Positions 20,278 through 30,292 of a DNA stretch of 64,000 nucleotides are shown piece by piece. Made by a program: the position numbers and the translations under genes. The stretch covers positions 61,760,501 to 61,824,500 of the forward strand of contig NC_073628.1 in the NCBI RefSeq assembly GCF_029407905.1, in the 5' to 3' direction. Each line of letters begins with the position of its first letter. The first letter of the stretch is position 1. The notes under the pieces were generated by a model. The model was not told where the DNA came from. It worked only from the letters and a program-made list of their open reading frames with translations, and did no database searches. Origin of the DNA: Bubalus kerabau. Taxonomy: Eukaryota; Chordata; Mammalia; Artiodactyla; Bovidae.

Positions 20278-20777
20278 CAAATGTGCTCCATCAAGTCTGG
20301 GTTCCCCATGACTACCAAGCTTGGGGTCTAAGTAGAAGTACACAGTAATGACTAATGAATCACAAATCCCTTGAAAGTCTATGATCTGCCAGATTAGATT
20401 AGTAATTCTAACTCCCCAGGCAGTTATGAAATGATTAAAGAGACCAGGAAAAGATGACCAAAAAAGGAAAGTTTAGTCGACATGCTTCACCCGTTTCTGG
20501 CCACTCCGCTCATAGGGATATTGGGTGTCTCTTGGCATTGGTAGGTCTGTATGAACCCCTGACAAGGCTCCCTTTGGGTTGCCTTCAGTCATTAGAAGGC
20601 ACCGCAAAACATCAAAGCTGGGCTCATCACTCACTTTGCAGACAGCGCGTCTCAAACTTGCAACTTTAATTCACATAAACACACCTTACAGTTAGTAGAG
20701 TAAAAGAAGAAACATCTGTAGAGTAAAAGAAGAAACCAGCTAGGGCTCTGAATATCTTTACCTACCTTGTCCTGAAG
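20278..20777 (-). other. Outer ERV leader, PBS-proximal half
   Basis: Non-coding continuation of the outer leader after the inner provirus. It includes a short direct repeat 'agagtaaaagaagaaac' (near 20697 and 20718). No long frame is seen. Confidence 0.6.
20760..20769 (-). promoter_or_regulatory. Candidate splice donor of outer ERV
   Basis: Minus strand ACAAG|GTAGGT, with the GT at 20765-20764, only about 10 bp past the primer site. It is a good donor match. Paired with the acceptor at the gag ATG (11252) it would define a leader intron of about 1.2 kb before the inner provirus arrived. Confidence 0.5.
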
Positions 20778-20795
20778 ATCATGGAAAAGCCCCCA
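20778..20795 (-). promoter_or_regulatory. Primer binding site of outer ERV, tRNA-Pro-like
   Basis: Minus strand TGGGGGCTTTTCCATGAT, three bases past the LTR end. It matches the gammaretroviral tRNA-Pro site TGGGGGCTCGTCCGGGAT at 14 of 18 positions, including the first eight. Confidence 0.75.
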
Positions 20796-20798
20796 AGA

Positions 20799-21140
20799 TG
20801 ATAGCTTCCGGTTAACATTGTCAGGTTTGGGAACTGTGAAGTCAAAGATTTAGCTTCAGTATCAGGACCAGGTTTCACTACTCTTGTGTGGTCAAAGTTT
20901 TATTATAGTGAAAAGGAATAGAGAAGGGGATGGAGAGTGACCCCTCACTAGTCTTAGCAAGGGAACTGTATACTTTTTCAATTGGCTATTACAGTAAATC
21001 AAAAGAATGTCTCAAGGTTTTAATGGTCTTACCAGACCCACTCCCACAATTTTCATTTTAAAATGATGGGGTTAGAACTAACAATACAAAGATTTTACCA
21101 GACCCACTCTCACCATATACATTTTAAGATAACAGGATCA
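20799..21140 (-). repeat. 5' LTR of outer ERV
   Basis: About 342 bp on the minus strand, from TGATCCTGTTATC to GCTATCA. U3 has two imperfect copies of an ATCxTAAAATG...GAGTGGGTCTGGTAA motif, like a tandem enhancer. An AATAAA-type signal lies near 20903-20908. A related LTR occurs at 29443-29799 and ends at the same GCTATCA, which helps define the edges. Confidence 0.82.
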
Positions 21141-21359
21141 ATCAGAAGGTTCTCAAGAAGGAGAAACGTGTCCTTAAGTAGGATCCATTGTTGTTGTATA
21201 ATCCTTAGTACAGAGTTTAAGGTGAGTTGTTTTGCTGTATAATCATCAGCTCTGGGCTTAAAGAAAAAAGAAAAAAAAAAGCATTTTATGTGACTAAGAC
21301 TAGGAAAACATTCTTTGTCCTTTTCCTCCTCCTTGGAGACCACAGACTTCTTATCAACC
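21141..21359. other. Flank with A-rich tract, unassigned
   Basis: Between the outer ERV and an old L1. An A-rich tract lies at 21262-21280. Nothing else is recognisable. Confidence 0.4.
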
Positions 21360-21810
21360 TACTTGAGAATTAACTGTCTCAGCTCTTCTTTTCCATTGGT
21401 CTGTATGTCTGTCTTTATGTCTGGAACATGTCATTTTAATTACTGTAGCTTTGAAATATATTTTAAAGTCAGAAATTTGATCTCTCTGGCTTCATTCTTC
21501 TTTTTCAAGATTGCTTTGATTATTCTGGGTTTTTCATGCTCCCGTATAAATCTTATAGTTTGTTTTCTTTATCTATAAAAAAATACTGTTGGGATTTAAT
21601 GGAGATAATATTGAATCTACAGATTCCTTTGAATAGTAAGTACATTTACCAGTATTGTTTTCCAGTTCATGAACATGGCTTGTCTTATCATTTATTTATA
21701 TAATCTTTAATATTTTCTATAAATTTTGAAGTTTTCAGTGTACAAGTATTGGATCTTAAGTTAACTGCATTCCTAAATATTTTATTCTTTTACATCCTAC
21801 CAAGACCATA
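21360..21810 (-). mobile_element. Old L1 ORF2 fragment, minus strand
   Basis: The plus strand shows the typical antisense of mid-ORF2 L1: 'ttccattggtctgtatgtct', 'attactgtagctttgaaata', 'caagattgctttgattattc', 'tattgaatctacagattcct' and 'cctaaatattttattctttt' in the canonical order. Many substitutions point to great age. Confidence 0.85.
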
Positions 21811-22593
21811 TCATGGAAAAACAGAAAATCTGAACAAACGAATAATGTGTTGGGGGATTAAATCAATAATCAAAATATCCATCTAAATCATTGATCAGTG
21901 TTACAGAAAGTGAAAAAAAAGTCAGTGCTTTAGGGCTATAGATTTTTAATGTAACTATAGATAACTGATATTGGTATTTAAGGAAGCCTGTCCATTACTG
22001 GTATTGTTTATAACAAATCAAAGTAAAACAGGCTATCCAACTACTGAGCCTGGAAACCATTCTTACCTATTTAAGTATAAAAATGTAGTTATTGTTTGTT
22101 GACTATTAAAAATATGTGTATCTTTATGAAGGTCCCATAGTTTAAAGTTGCCCCTTCCTCAACAATCTTGTATAGCAATCATTTTTGTCCACTAGTCAAA
22201 ACAAGAAAATCTGAGCTTAGGAAGCCAGTAATTTCCAAACTTTGCAATTTATAAGGTAGCACATTTTGGATTCATTCCAGAGCCTCCTGACTACCAATCT
22301 GGTATTCTTGTCCTCAACATGTACACAACTTTCCTAACAGATTTCAAACACTCTCATGATGTTCCTCCCCAAAGTTTTCCTGATAGATCAGTGAAGTTCA
22401 TGTTGTAAAACCACAAAGCTGCAAAACTCTCACAGTCTCCTTACCTGTCAGCTTTTCAGAAACATTCTCAGCTCTGAACTACATGGATTTGCATTTGGGA
22501 AAATAACAAGTTGTGATTCAACAGGTAAATATTGGAATCTAAAAGCCATTTAATGCTCCATACTTCTATCTCTGTGTTGGCATGTAAATACAT

Positions 22594-22596
<3 letters not shown>
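21811..22596. other. No recognisable feature
   Basis: AT-rich sequence without long frames or repeat hallmarks that I can name. Confidence 0.45.

Positions 22597-22624
<28 letters not shown>
22597..22624. repeat. (CA)n microsatellite
   Basis: Fourteen CA units without interruption, likely length-variable. Confidence 0.97.
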
Positions 22625-22627
<3 letters not shown>

Positions 22628-22748
22628 ACATTTATGTATCTGATTTTTTTTAATTTATTTAGTTTTAATTGAAGGATAATTGCTTTACAATATTGCTCTG
22701 GTTTCTGCCATACATTAACATGAATTAGCCATAGGTATACATATGTCC

Positions 22749-23024
22749 TGGAGAAGGCAATGGCACCCCACTCCAGTACTCTTGCCTGGAAAACCCCATG
22801 GATGGAGAAGCCTGGTAGGCTGCAGTCCATGGGGTCGCTGAGGGTCAGACACGACTGAGCGACTTCACTTTCACTTTTCACTTTCATGCATTGGAGAAGG
22901 AAATGGCAACCCACTCCAGTGTTCTTGTTTGGAGAATCCCAGGGACGGGGGAGCCTGGTGGGCTGCCGTCTCTGGGGTCACACAGAGTTGGACACGACTG
23001 AAGTGACTTAGCAGCAGCAGCATG
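22749..23024 (+). mobile_element. BOV-A2 dimeric SINE, plus strand, TSD
   Basis: Starts GGAGAAGGCAATGGCACC and ends with AGCAGCAGCA. The TSD CATATGTCC is at 22740-22748 and 23025-23033. Confidence 0.95.
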
Positions 23025-23194
23025 CATATGTCCCCTCATTCTTGAACCTCCCTCCCACCTCCCACCCTTTCCCACTCCTCTAGGTTGTTACAGAACCCTA
23101 GTTTAAATTCCCTAAGTCATACAGAAATTTTCCATTAGATATCTAATTTGCATATGGTACTGTATATGCTTCCATGCTGCTCTCTCCATTCATC

Positions 23195-23492
23195 TAATCT
23201 GGGTTTCCCTCATAACTCAGTTGGTAAAGAATCTGCCTGCAATGCAGGAGATCCTAGTTCGATGACTGGGTTGGGAAGATTTGCTTGAAAAGGGATAGGC
23301 TACATACTCCAGTATTCTTGGGCTCCCCTTGTGGCTCATCTGGTAAAGAATCCGCCTGCAATGTGGGAAACCTGGGTTCAATCCCTGGGTTGGGAAGATC
23401 CCCTGGAGAAAGGAAAGGCTAACCATTGCAGTCTTCTGGCCTGGGTGGGGTCTTAAAGAGTCAGATACAACCGAGCGACCTTCACCTTCACT
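23195..23492 (+). mobile_element. Bov-tA SINE with two tRNA-like heads in tandem
   Basis: Two GGxTxxCCT-type tRNA-Glu-like heads, each with 'ggtaaagaatc.gcctgcaatg' and a 'ttcgat'/'ttcaat' B-box region, occur at about 23198 and 23329. Only the second is followed by the BovB-like tail ending near 23490. It could be a head-to-tail insertion of one SINE into another. Confidence 0.85.
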
Positions 23493-23824
23493 CTCTCCTT
23501 CCTCCCCACCACACATGTCCATAAGTCTGTTCTCTATGTCTGCATCTCCATTGCTTCCCTGCAAATAAGTTCATCAATACCATCGTTTTGATTCCATGTA
23601 TATGTGTTATATGTGATATTTATTATATATCTGACTTTGTATTGTATTAATTTTTACAAGAGTATATTGGGATAAACAATGTGTTGTATTTTAAATCTGG
23701 ATTATAAATAATATTAGCCATATACTGTTTATTTTATAGGACTTTGGTGATTACTGGAATTTGTACTACTACTGATATTATTTTAGTACATCTGCTAGTT
23801 ACGGTGGTAAATAGTGCATTTGCT

Positions 23825-24020
23825 CAATTAATTTATGACAAAGGAGCTACGAATATACAATGGGGAAAGATAGTCCAATAAATGGTGTTGAGACAACTGG
23901 TCAGCCACATGCCAAAAAACAAACAAACAAAAAAAAACAACAACAAAAAAAAAAACTGTATCACTATCTTACACTTCACATAAAAATTAACTCAAAAGAG
24001 AGTTTAAACACTTGCATATA
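23825..24020 (+). mobile_element. L1 ORF2 fragment with internal A-rich expansion
   Basis: 'gacaaaggagctacgaatat', 'caatggggaaagatagt' and 'aaaattaactcaaaa' follow L1 ORF2 order (compare 6060-6190). An A/C-rich stretch at 23917-23954 interrupts it. Confidence 0.75.
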
Positions 24021-24379
24021 GTACTTAAAACCACAGGATCTCTCCTCAGTTTTCTCAGTCCATTAAATTCCTCATTAAATAATGTGCATTGACTGACTCT
24101 AGAAATAACTATAACACCAAGGAAAAAACTGCAGCAGCTATTGATAGGACAGGACATTTTTCCCCATCAGATATTATGCTTGAGCATATATAAGTGATTA
24201 GAAAAATCCAAATTGTCCGTGGAAGCAAAAACTTTGATGAAGGTTCTAAACAACCCTTTCTTTGAAGAGAGAAATGATAGGAAACATGATTTTATCAAGT
24301 ACCTAGTTTTTTTTATCTACAGGAAAGATGAGTTCTGTAAAATAAGAGCTAAAATGATTAAATTATAAAGTAAACTGAG

Positions 24380-25250
24380 GTGAAACACCCACTATGATGA
24401 CTAACCAAAACAATGGAAAATAACAAGTGTTGGTAAGTATTTGGAGAAATAAGAGTGCTTGTACAATGCTAGTGGGGATGTAAAATGATTTTGTTTGCTG
24501 CTATCACATATAGTAGCTTACATGTGTGCTTAGTTGCTCAGTCGAACCTGACTCTCTACAACCCCATGGACTATAACCTGCCAGGTTCTTCTGTCCATGG
24601 GGTTTCCCTGGCAAGAATACTGGAGTGTGTTGCCATTTCCTCCTCCAGGGAATCTCTGAGTGTCCTTACATTAAAACCAGAATTACTATACAACTAGAAA
24701 TTCCACTCCTAAGCTATATAGCCCAAAGTACGAAAACAGATACTCAAACAAATAGTTGTACACTGACGTTTATGGCAAGACTATTTGCAGTAGCAAAAAG
24801 GTCACTATGGACACAGCCCAAATACCAATGGATAGATGAATAGATAAACTGTAGCATTTTACATACCATGGACTATTACTCAAGCATAAAAGAAATTAAA
24901 TACTGATACGTGCTACAGACAAAAATGAAGGTAGAAAACATTATGCTAAGTGAACGAGTCAAGATGCAAAAAGTCACATATTGCAAGATTTCATTAATAC
25001 TAAACATCCAGACTATGTTAATACAGTAGAGACAAAGCAGATGCGTGGTTGTCAGGGACTAGGAAGAGGTGTAAATAGGGAATAATTGCTTAATGGGTAA
25101 AAAGGTTTATTTTGGGATGATGAAGTGTTTTTGAACTAGTTAAAGCAGTACTTGTACTGTATTGTGAATAAATTAAATGTCCCTGAATTATTCACTTTGA
25201 AATGTTTAATCTAATGTTATGTGAATTTCACATCAACAAAAAGATGAAAA
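24380..25250 (+). mobile_element. Old L1 3' end (ORF2 C-terminus and UTR), split by a SINE
   Basis: Order of markers: 'gtgttggtaagtatttgg', 'tgctagtggggatgtaaaa', [SINE], 'gcaagactatttgcagtagc', 'ccaatggatagatgaat', 'aaaacattatgctaagtga', 'gtggttgtcagggactagg', then 'ttatgtgaatttcacatcaa'. This is the standard mammalian L1M 3' end, heavily mutated. Confidence 0.88.
24524..24664 (-). mobile_element. Bov-tA-type SINE, minus strand
   Basis: Tail and middle blocks only ('tagttgctcagtcgaacctg', 'ggcaagaatactggagtg'). The possible 7-bp TSD CTTACAT (24517-24523 and 24665-24671) is weak support. Confidence 0.8.
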
Positions 25251-25883
25251 TAAAGTTGAGGTAAAAGTAAATTTTGATGAGTCAGGCAAGAATTAATACT
25301 CCAGAGGATTAGAGAGAAAAGCTAGTAATTGCCAAGGGGCAATATAATCAAACAAAGAATATTGTAGAGAAAAAACACAGGGCAAACACATGCATATTAA
25401 TTATACAAAGAAATATGTCTGCATATCAGTCTTCCTTCAGACATTTCTTCATTCAACTAAATGTAGGAAAAATCAAAATAATATATTGAGAGTCTTGAAG
25501 TGAAGAGTACTAACAAAAGTGTACAGCATGAACATTTTATTTATACATGAATGTTGTAGAAATGTTTTTAGTTTTACAAAATTGGATAAAACTACACAAA
25601 AGTGGATAAATAATTTATTTTATTTTCATAAATGAAAATATTTGAAAGAACTTAAAAATATGAAGGAAATACTACAGAAAACAGTCTAGAGATTCCTCAA
25701 AAAATCACATATAACACTATTTTGATCCATCAATTCCAATCCTGAGTATATATCTGAAGAAAACAGAAATAATAATTCAAAACGATATGTACACCCCAGT
25801 GTTCACAGCAGCACTGTTTATAATTGCCAAGATATGGAAGCAATTTAAGTTTCCATCAACAGAGGAGTGGATAAAAAATATGT

Positions 25884-25894
25884 AATATATACCA

Positions 25895-25935
<41 letters not shown>

Positions 25936-25945
25936 ATATATAACT
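25884..25945. repeat. (TA)n-rich microsatellite
   Basis: An alternating TA tract at 25902-25932, flanked by imperfect TATA repeats, within the L1. Confidence 0.9.
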
Positions 25946-25956
25946 ATTACATATAA

Positions 25957-26160
25957 GGCTTCCCTAGTGGCTCAGTGGTAAAGAATCCACCTGCAATACA
26001 GGAGACCCAGGTTCTATCCCTAGGTTGGGAAGATTCCCTGGAGGAGGCCATGGCAACCTGCTCCAGTATTCTTGCCTGGAGAACCCCACAGACAGAGGAA
26101 CCTGTGGGCAATAGTCCATAGTGTCACAATCAAACATGACTGAAGTGACTGAGTATGCAC
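25957..26160 (+). mobile_element. Bov-tA SINE, plus strand
   Basis: The tRNA-like head starts GGCTTCCCTAGTGGCTCAG and has the B-box-like GGTTCTATCCC; the BovB-like tail ends at 'catgactgaagtgactgag'. It sits in the L1 near a TA tract. Confidence 0.92.
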
Positions 26161-26578
26161 ACATGCACATATTATATATATTAAGTGCATACAATGGAAT
26201 GTTACTCTCATAAAAAGAGTTCAAATGTGTGGTTACCAGAGGTGACTGGACTACTGGGGAGGGAGAACTGAATGAAAGTGATCAAAAGGAACAAACTTAC
26301 TGTTATAAGATAAATAAGGGGTGTAATAGCAATATGATAAATAGAGTTAACACTGCTATCTATCATATATGAGAATTAAGAGAGCAAATCCTAAGATTTT
26401 TTGTCAAAATAATTGTTTCTATTTATTTAATTTTATTCCTATCAGAGAAGATGGATGTTCACTGAATGTACTGTGGTCATCATTTCCTGATGTATGTAAG
26501 TCAAGTTACTATGCTGTATACTTTAAACTTGGTCAGGTCTTTGTGTCAATTATATATACATGAAACTGGAAGAAAATG

Positions 26579-26601
26579 CAACACACACACACACACACAC
26601 A
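26579..26601. repeat. (CA)n microsatellite
   Basis: About eleven CA units. Confidence 0.95.
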
Positions 26602-26685
26602 TCTTTTCCTCCCCTTAAAATAGAGTATTAGGTACATTTCTATCATTGGCAACTCTGCTAGGCCTTAAATGTTATCATTAACTGA

Positions 26686-26716
<31 letters not shown>

Positions 26717-26778
26717 CACACAACAAATCTGTTAGGAGAACCTGATTTCTAATACCACTAATAATGGGGAATTGTTGG

Positions 26779-26998
26779 AGTGAAAGTGTTGGTCGCTCGG
26801 TTCTGTCCGACATTTTTGCGATTCCATGGACTGAAGCCCACTGGAGCCCAGGCTCCATTGTTCATCAGATTCTTTAGGCAAGAATACTGGAGTGGGTAGC
26901 CATTCCTTTCTCCAAGAGATCTTCCCAGCCGAGGGACTGAACCCAGGTCTTCTGCAACACAATGCACATAGATTCTTTACCATATGAATCACTAGTGA
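26779..26998 (-). mobile_element. Bov-tA SINE, minus strand
   Basis: Tail at the left ('gtgaaagtgttggtcgctcg'), tRNA-like head at the right ('gggactgaacccaggtctt', 'gattctttaccat'). Several changes suggest moderate age. Confidence 0.92.
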
Positions 26999-27008
26999 AG
27001 CCTATAAA

Positions 27009-27010
27009 AA

Positions 27011-27089
<79 letters not shown>

Positions 27090-27155
27090 TATATATGTAT
27101 AAATTCCATGAACTATATATATATATATGTACGTGTGTGTATATATATATATTCC
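27009..27155. repeat. Compound microsatellite (TA)n-(GA)n-(GACA)n-(TA)n
   Basis: TA repeats to 27042, then GA repeats to 27066, GACA/CAGA repeats to 27089 and renewed TA/TG tracts to 27153. Confidence 0.95.
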
Positions 27156-27240
27156 AGTTATAATTTTTGATTAGTAAAATATCAAATTTTAAAGCATTTC
27201 TTAGGATAATAGAAATTATGCATATGTAACCATTCAGATA

Positions 27241-29442
27241 AGATCAGATCAGTCACTCAGTCATGTCCGACTCTGCAACCTCATGAATCACAGCATGCCA
27301 GGCCTCGCTGTCCATCAACAATTCCCGGGATTCACTCAGACTCATGTCCATCGAGTCAGTGATGCCATCCAGCCATCTCATCCGCTGTTGTCCCCTTCTC
27401 CTCTTGCCCCCAATTCCTCCCAGCATCAGAGTCTTTTCCAATGAATCAACTCTTCGCATGAGGTGGCCAAAGTACTGGAGTTTCAGCTTTAGCATCATTC
27501 CATCCAAAGAAATCCCAGGGCTGATCTCCTTCAGAATGGACTGGTTGGATCTCCTTGCAGTTCAAGGGACTCTCAAGAGTCTTCTCCAACACCACAGTTC
27601 AAAAGCATCAATTCTTCGGCACTCAGCCTTCTTCACAGTCCAAATCTCACATCCATACATGACCACAGGAAAAACCATAGCCTTGACTAGACTAACCTTT
27701 GTTGGCAAAGTAATGTCTCTGTTTTGAATATGCTATCTAGGTTGGTCATAACTTTCCTTCCAAGGAGTAAGCATCTTTTAATTTCATGGCTGCAGTTACC
27801 ATCTGTAGTGATTTTGGAGCCCAGAAAAATAAAGTCTGTCACTGTTTCCACTGTTTCCCCATCTATTTGCCAGGAAGTGATGGGACCGGATGCCATGATC
27901 TTCGTTTTCTGAATGTTGAGCTTTAAGCCAACTTTTTCACTCTCCACTTTCACTTTCATCAAGAGGCTTTTTAGTTCCTCTTCACTTTCTGCAATAAGGG
28001 TGGTGTCATCTGCATATCTGAGGTTATTGATATTTCTCCCGGCAATCTTGATTCCAACATTTGTTTCTTCCAGCCCAGGGTTTCTCATGATGTACTCTGC
28101 ATAGAAGTTAAATAAACAGGGTGACAATATACAGCCTTGACGATCTCCTTTTTGTATTTGGAACCAGTCTGTTGTTCCATGTCCAGTTCTAACTGTTGCT
28201 TCCTGACCTGCATACAAATTTCTCAAGAGGCAGATCAGGTGGTCTGGTATTCCCATCACTTTCAGAATTTTCCACAGTTGATTGTGATCCACACAGTCAA
28301 AGGCTTTGGCATAGTCAATAAAGCAGAAATAGATGCTTTTCTGGAACTCTTTTGCTTTTTCCATGATCCAGCAGTTGTTGGCAATTTGATCTCTGGTTCC
28401 TCTGCCTTTTCTAAAACCAGCTTGAACATCAGGAAGTTCACGGTTCACATATTGCTGAAGCCTGGCTGGGAGAATTTTGAGCATTACTTTGCTAGCATGT
28501 GAGATGAGTGCAATTGTGTGGTAGTTTAGCATTCTTTGGCATTGCCTTTCTTTGGGATTGGAATGAAAACTGACCTTTTCCAGTCCTGTGGCCACTGCTG
28601 AGTTTTCCAAATTTGCTGGCATATTGGGTGCAGCACTTTCACAGTATCATCTTTCAGGATTTGAAATAGCTCCACTGGAATTCCATCACCTCCACTAGCT
28701 TTGTTCGTAGTGATGCTTCTAAGGCCCACTTGACTTCACATTCCAGGATGTCTGGCTCTAGGTCAGTGATCACTCCATCGTGATTATCTGGGTTGTGAAG
28801 ATCTTTTTTTACAGTTCTTCTGTGTATTCTTTGGAGACAGCAATGGCACCCCACTCCAGTACTCTTGCCTGGAAAAATCCCATGGACAGAGGAGCCTGGT
28901 AGGCTGCAGTCCATGGGGTCGCTAAGAGTCGGACACGACTGAGTGATTTCATTTTCACTTTTCACTTTCATGCATTGGAGAAGGAAATTGCAACCCACTG
29001 CATTGTTTTTGCCTCGAAAATTCCAGGGACTTGGAAGCCTGGTAGGCTACTGTCTATGTGGTCGCACAGAGTCGGGCATGACTGAAGTGACTTAGCAGTC
29101 TGTGTGTTCTTGCCACCTCTTCTTAATATCTCCTGATTCTGTTAGGTCCATACCATTTCTGTCCTTTATCGAGCCCATCTTTACATGAAAAGTTCCCTTG
29201 GTATCTCTAATTTTCTTGAAGAGATCTCTAGTCTTTCCCATTCTGTTGTTTTCCTCTATTTCTTTGCATTGATCTCTGAGGAAGGCTTTCTGATCTCTTC
29301 TTGCTATTCTTTGGAACTCTGCATTCAGATGCTTATATCTTTCCTTTTCTCCTTTGCTTTTCGGCTTCTCTTCCTTTCACAGCTATTTGTAAGGCCTCCC
29401 CAGACAGCCATTTTGCTTTTTTGCATTTCTTTTCCATGGGGA
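27241..29442 (-). mobile_element. Long BovB, minus strand, with nearly complete RT
   Basis: A 2.2-kb copy from the degenerate tail at 27241 to a point upstream of RT, interrupted by a BOV-A2. The minus frame 28622-27687 is 311 codons, the longest BovB frame in the window. It has QAGFRKGRGTRDQIAN, CFIDYAKAFDCVDH, RQGCILSPCLFNFYAEY and LRYADDTTLIAESEEEL (YADD at 28016-28005, both catalytic Asp kept). Upstream frame 28729-28526 has ASGGDGIPVELFQILKDD. C-terminal frame 27507-27253 completes ORF2. The endonuclease is missing and frames are broken, so it is inactive. Confidence 0.95.
28832..29098 (+). mobile_element. BOV-A2 dimeric SINE, plus strand, TSD
   Basis: Two monomers with the 'tttcactttcatgcattgg' linker. 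TSD TCTGTGTATTCTT (28819-28831) against TCTGTGTGTTCTT (29099-29111). The BovB continues on both sides. Confidence 0.93.
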
Positions 29443-29799
29443 TGTCCTGTTATCCTAAAATGTATATTATGGGAGTGGGTCTGATAAGATCTCTCTATTG
29501 TTAGTTCTAATCCTGTCATCTTAAAATATAAATTGTGGGAATGGGTCTTGTAAGACCTTTACAACCTTGAGACATTCTTTTGATTTACTGTAATAACCAA
29601 TTGAAAAAGTATAGAGCTCCCTTGCTAAGACTAGTGAGAGGGCACTCTCCATCCCCCTTCTGATGTTCATGTGAGAAACTTGCTCTGTCCCTTTTCATAA
29701 TTTAATAAAACTGCTACACAAAAGTTCTTGAGTGATCAAGCCTGGTCCATGGACCCAAAGCTAAATCATCTTTGGAGATCAGGAATCCATAAGCTATCA
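29443..29799 (+). repeat. Lone LTR related to the outer ERV
   Basis: About 357 bp, starting TGTCCTGTTATCC and ending GCTATCA like the LTR at 20799-21140. The two tandem U3 motifs ('gggagtgggtctga', 'gggaatgggtcttg') and an AATAAA near 29704 are kept. No internal ERV sequence or clear TSD follows. It directly abuts the BovB 5' end, so its left edge may be truncated. Confidence 0.85.
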
Positions 29800-30079
29800 A
29801 TTTCCTAATTTTGCTAGGTATAGTTTGATTTTGGATATCAATAATTAAATGTTTTAAATCAACAAGGCACAATCAGAACAAATGTCACTGATAATTAGCA
29901 CATAGGTAATGCATCTGTGAAATTTTAAGGGTATAATTTTAAAATTTTGTTTTAAGGGAACAATTTATTTTGATTCTTCTGAAATTCAATTTATATTTAA
30001 ACATATTATATTTTATTTCATTAAAACCTAATAAGCTCTTGACAGAGAAAAAGAGTGTTTTGAACCCTACTAGAGAGAG
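29800..30079. other. No recognisable feature
   Basis: AT-rich sequence between LTR and SINE. Confidence 0.45.
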
Positions 30080-30081
30080 AT

Positions 30082-30292
30082 AGGGATTCCCAGGTGGCAT
30101 TAGTGGTTAAGATCCCCCCTGCCAATGGAGGAGACATAGGAGATGTGGGTTTGATCCCAGGGTTGGAAAGATCCCCTGGAGAAGGTCATGGCTACCCACT
30201 CCAGTATTCTTGCCTGGAGAATTCCATGGATAGAGGAATCTGGCAGGCTACAGTCTGTGAGGTCTGTGGAGTTGGACACGACTGAGGAACAA
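30082..30292 (+). mobile_element. Bov-tA SINE, plus strand
   Basis: tRNA-like head GGGATTCCCAGGTGGC...GGTTTGATCCC and tail ending 'gttggacacgactgaggaa'. Confidence 0.93.

Larger units (their letters stand above)
7095..21140 (-). mobile_element. Outer class I ERV (tRNA-Pro-like PBS), 3' truncated, split by inner ERV
   Basis: On the minus strand, in order: LTR (21140-20799), primer site (20795-20778), leader, gag from 11251, protease near 9450, RT around 8900-8080, RNase H to about 7134. Integrase, env and the 3' LTR are absent; an uncharacterised 70-bp stretch and a BovB border the broken end. The inner provirus 11965-20272 sits in the leader, and a 64-bp SINE at 10992-11055 in the gag part. 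Gammaretrovirus-like protein motifs support class I. Many stops and frameshifts make it non-functional. Confidence 0.88.
22645..23640 (-). mobile_element. L1 3' UTR, minus strand, hit by two SINEs
   Basis: Three pieces (about 22645-22748, 23025-23194, 23493-23640) form one continuous antisense L1 3' UTR. Marker phrases are 'ggataattgctttacaat', 'catacattaacatgaattag', 'acctccctcccacctccc' and 'ccataagtctgttctctat'. Confidence 0.85.
25670..26565 (+). mobile_element. Old L1 3' end, plus strand, with SINE and TA tract
   Basis: 'tgatccatcaattccaat', 'caccccagtgttcacagcag' and 'ccaagatatggaagcaa' mark the ORF2 C-terminus; 'gtggttaccagaggtgactg', then 'ctgtatactttaaacttgg' and 'acatgaaactggaag' mark the 3' UTR. 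Confidence 0.82.

Noticed and set aside
22749..23492. CRISPR-like array from repeated units
   Set aside because: The repeats are SINE monomers and heads with TSDs and tRNA-like boxes; spacing is irregular and the genome is mammalian.
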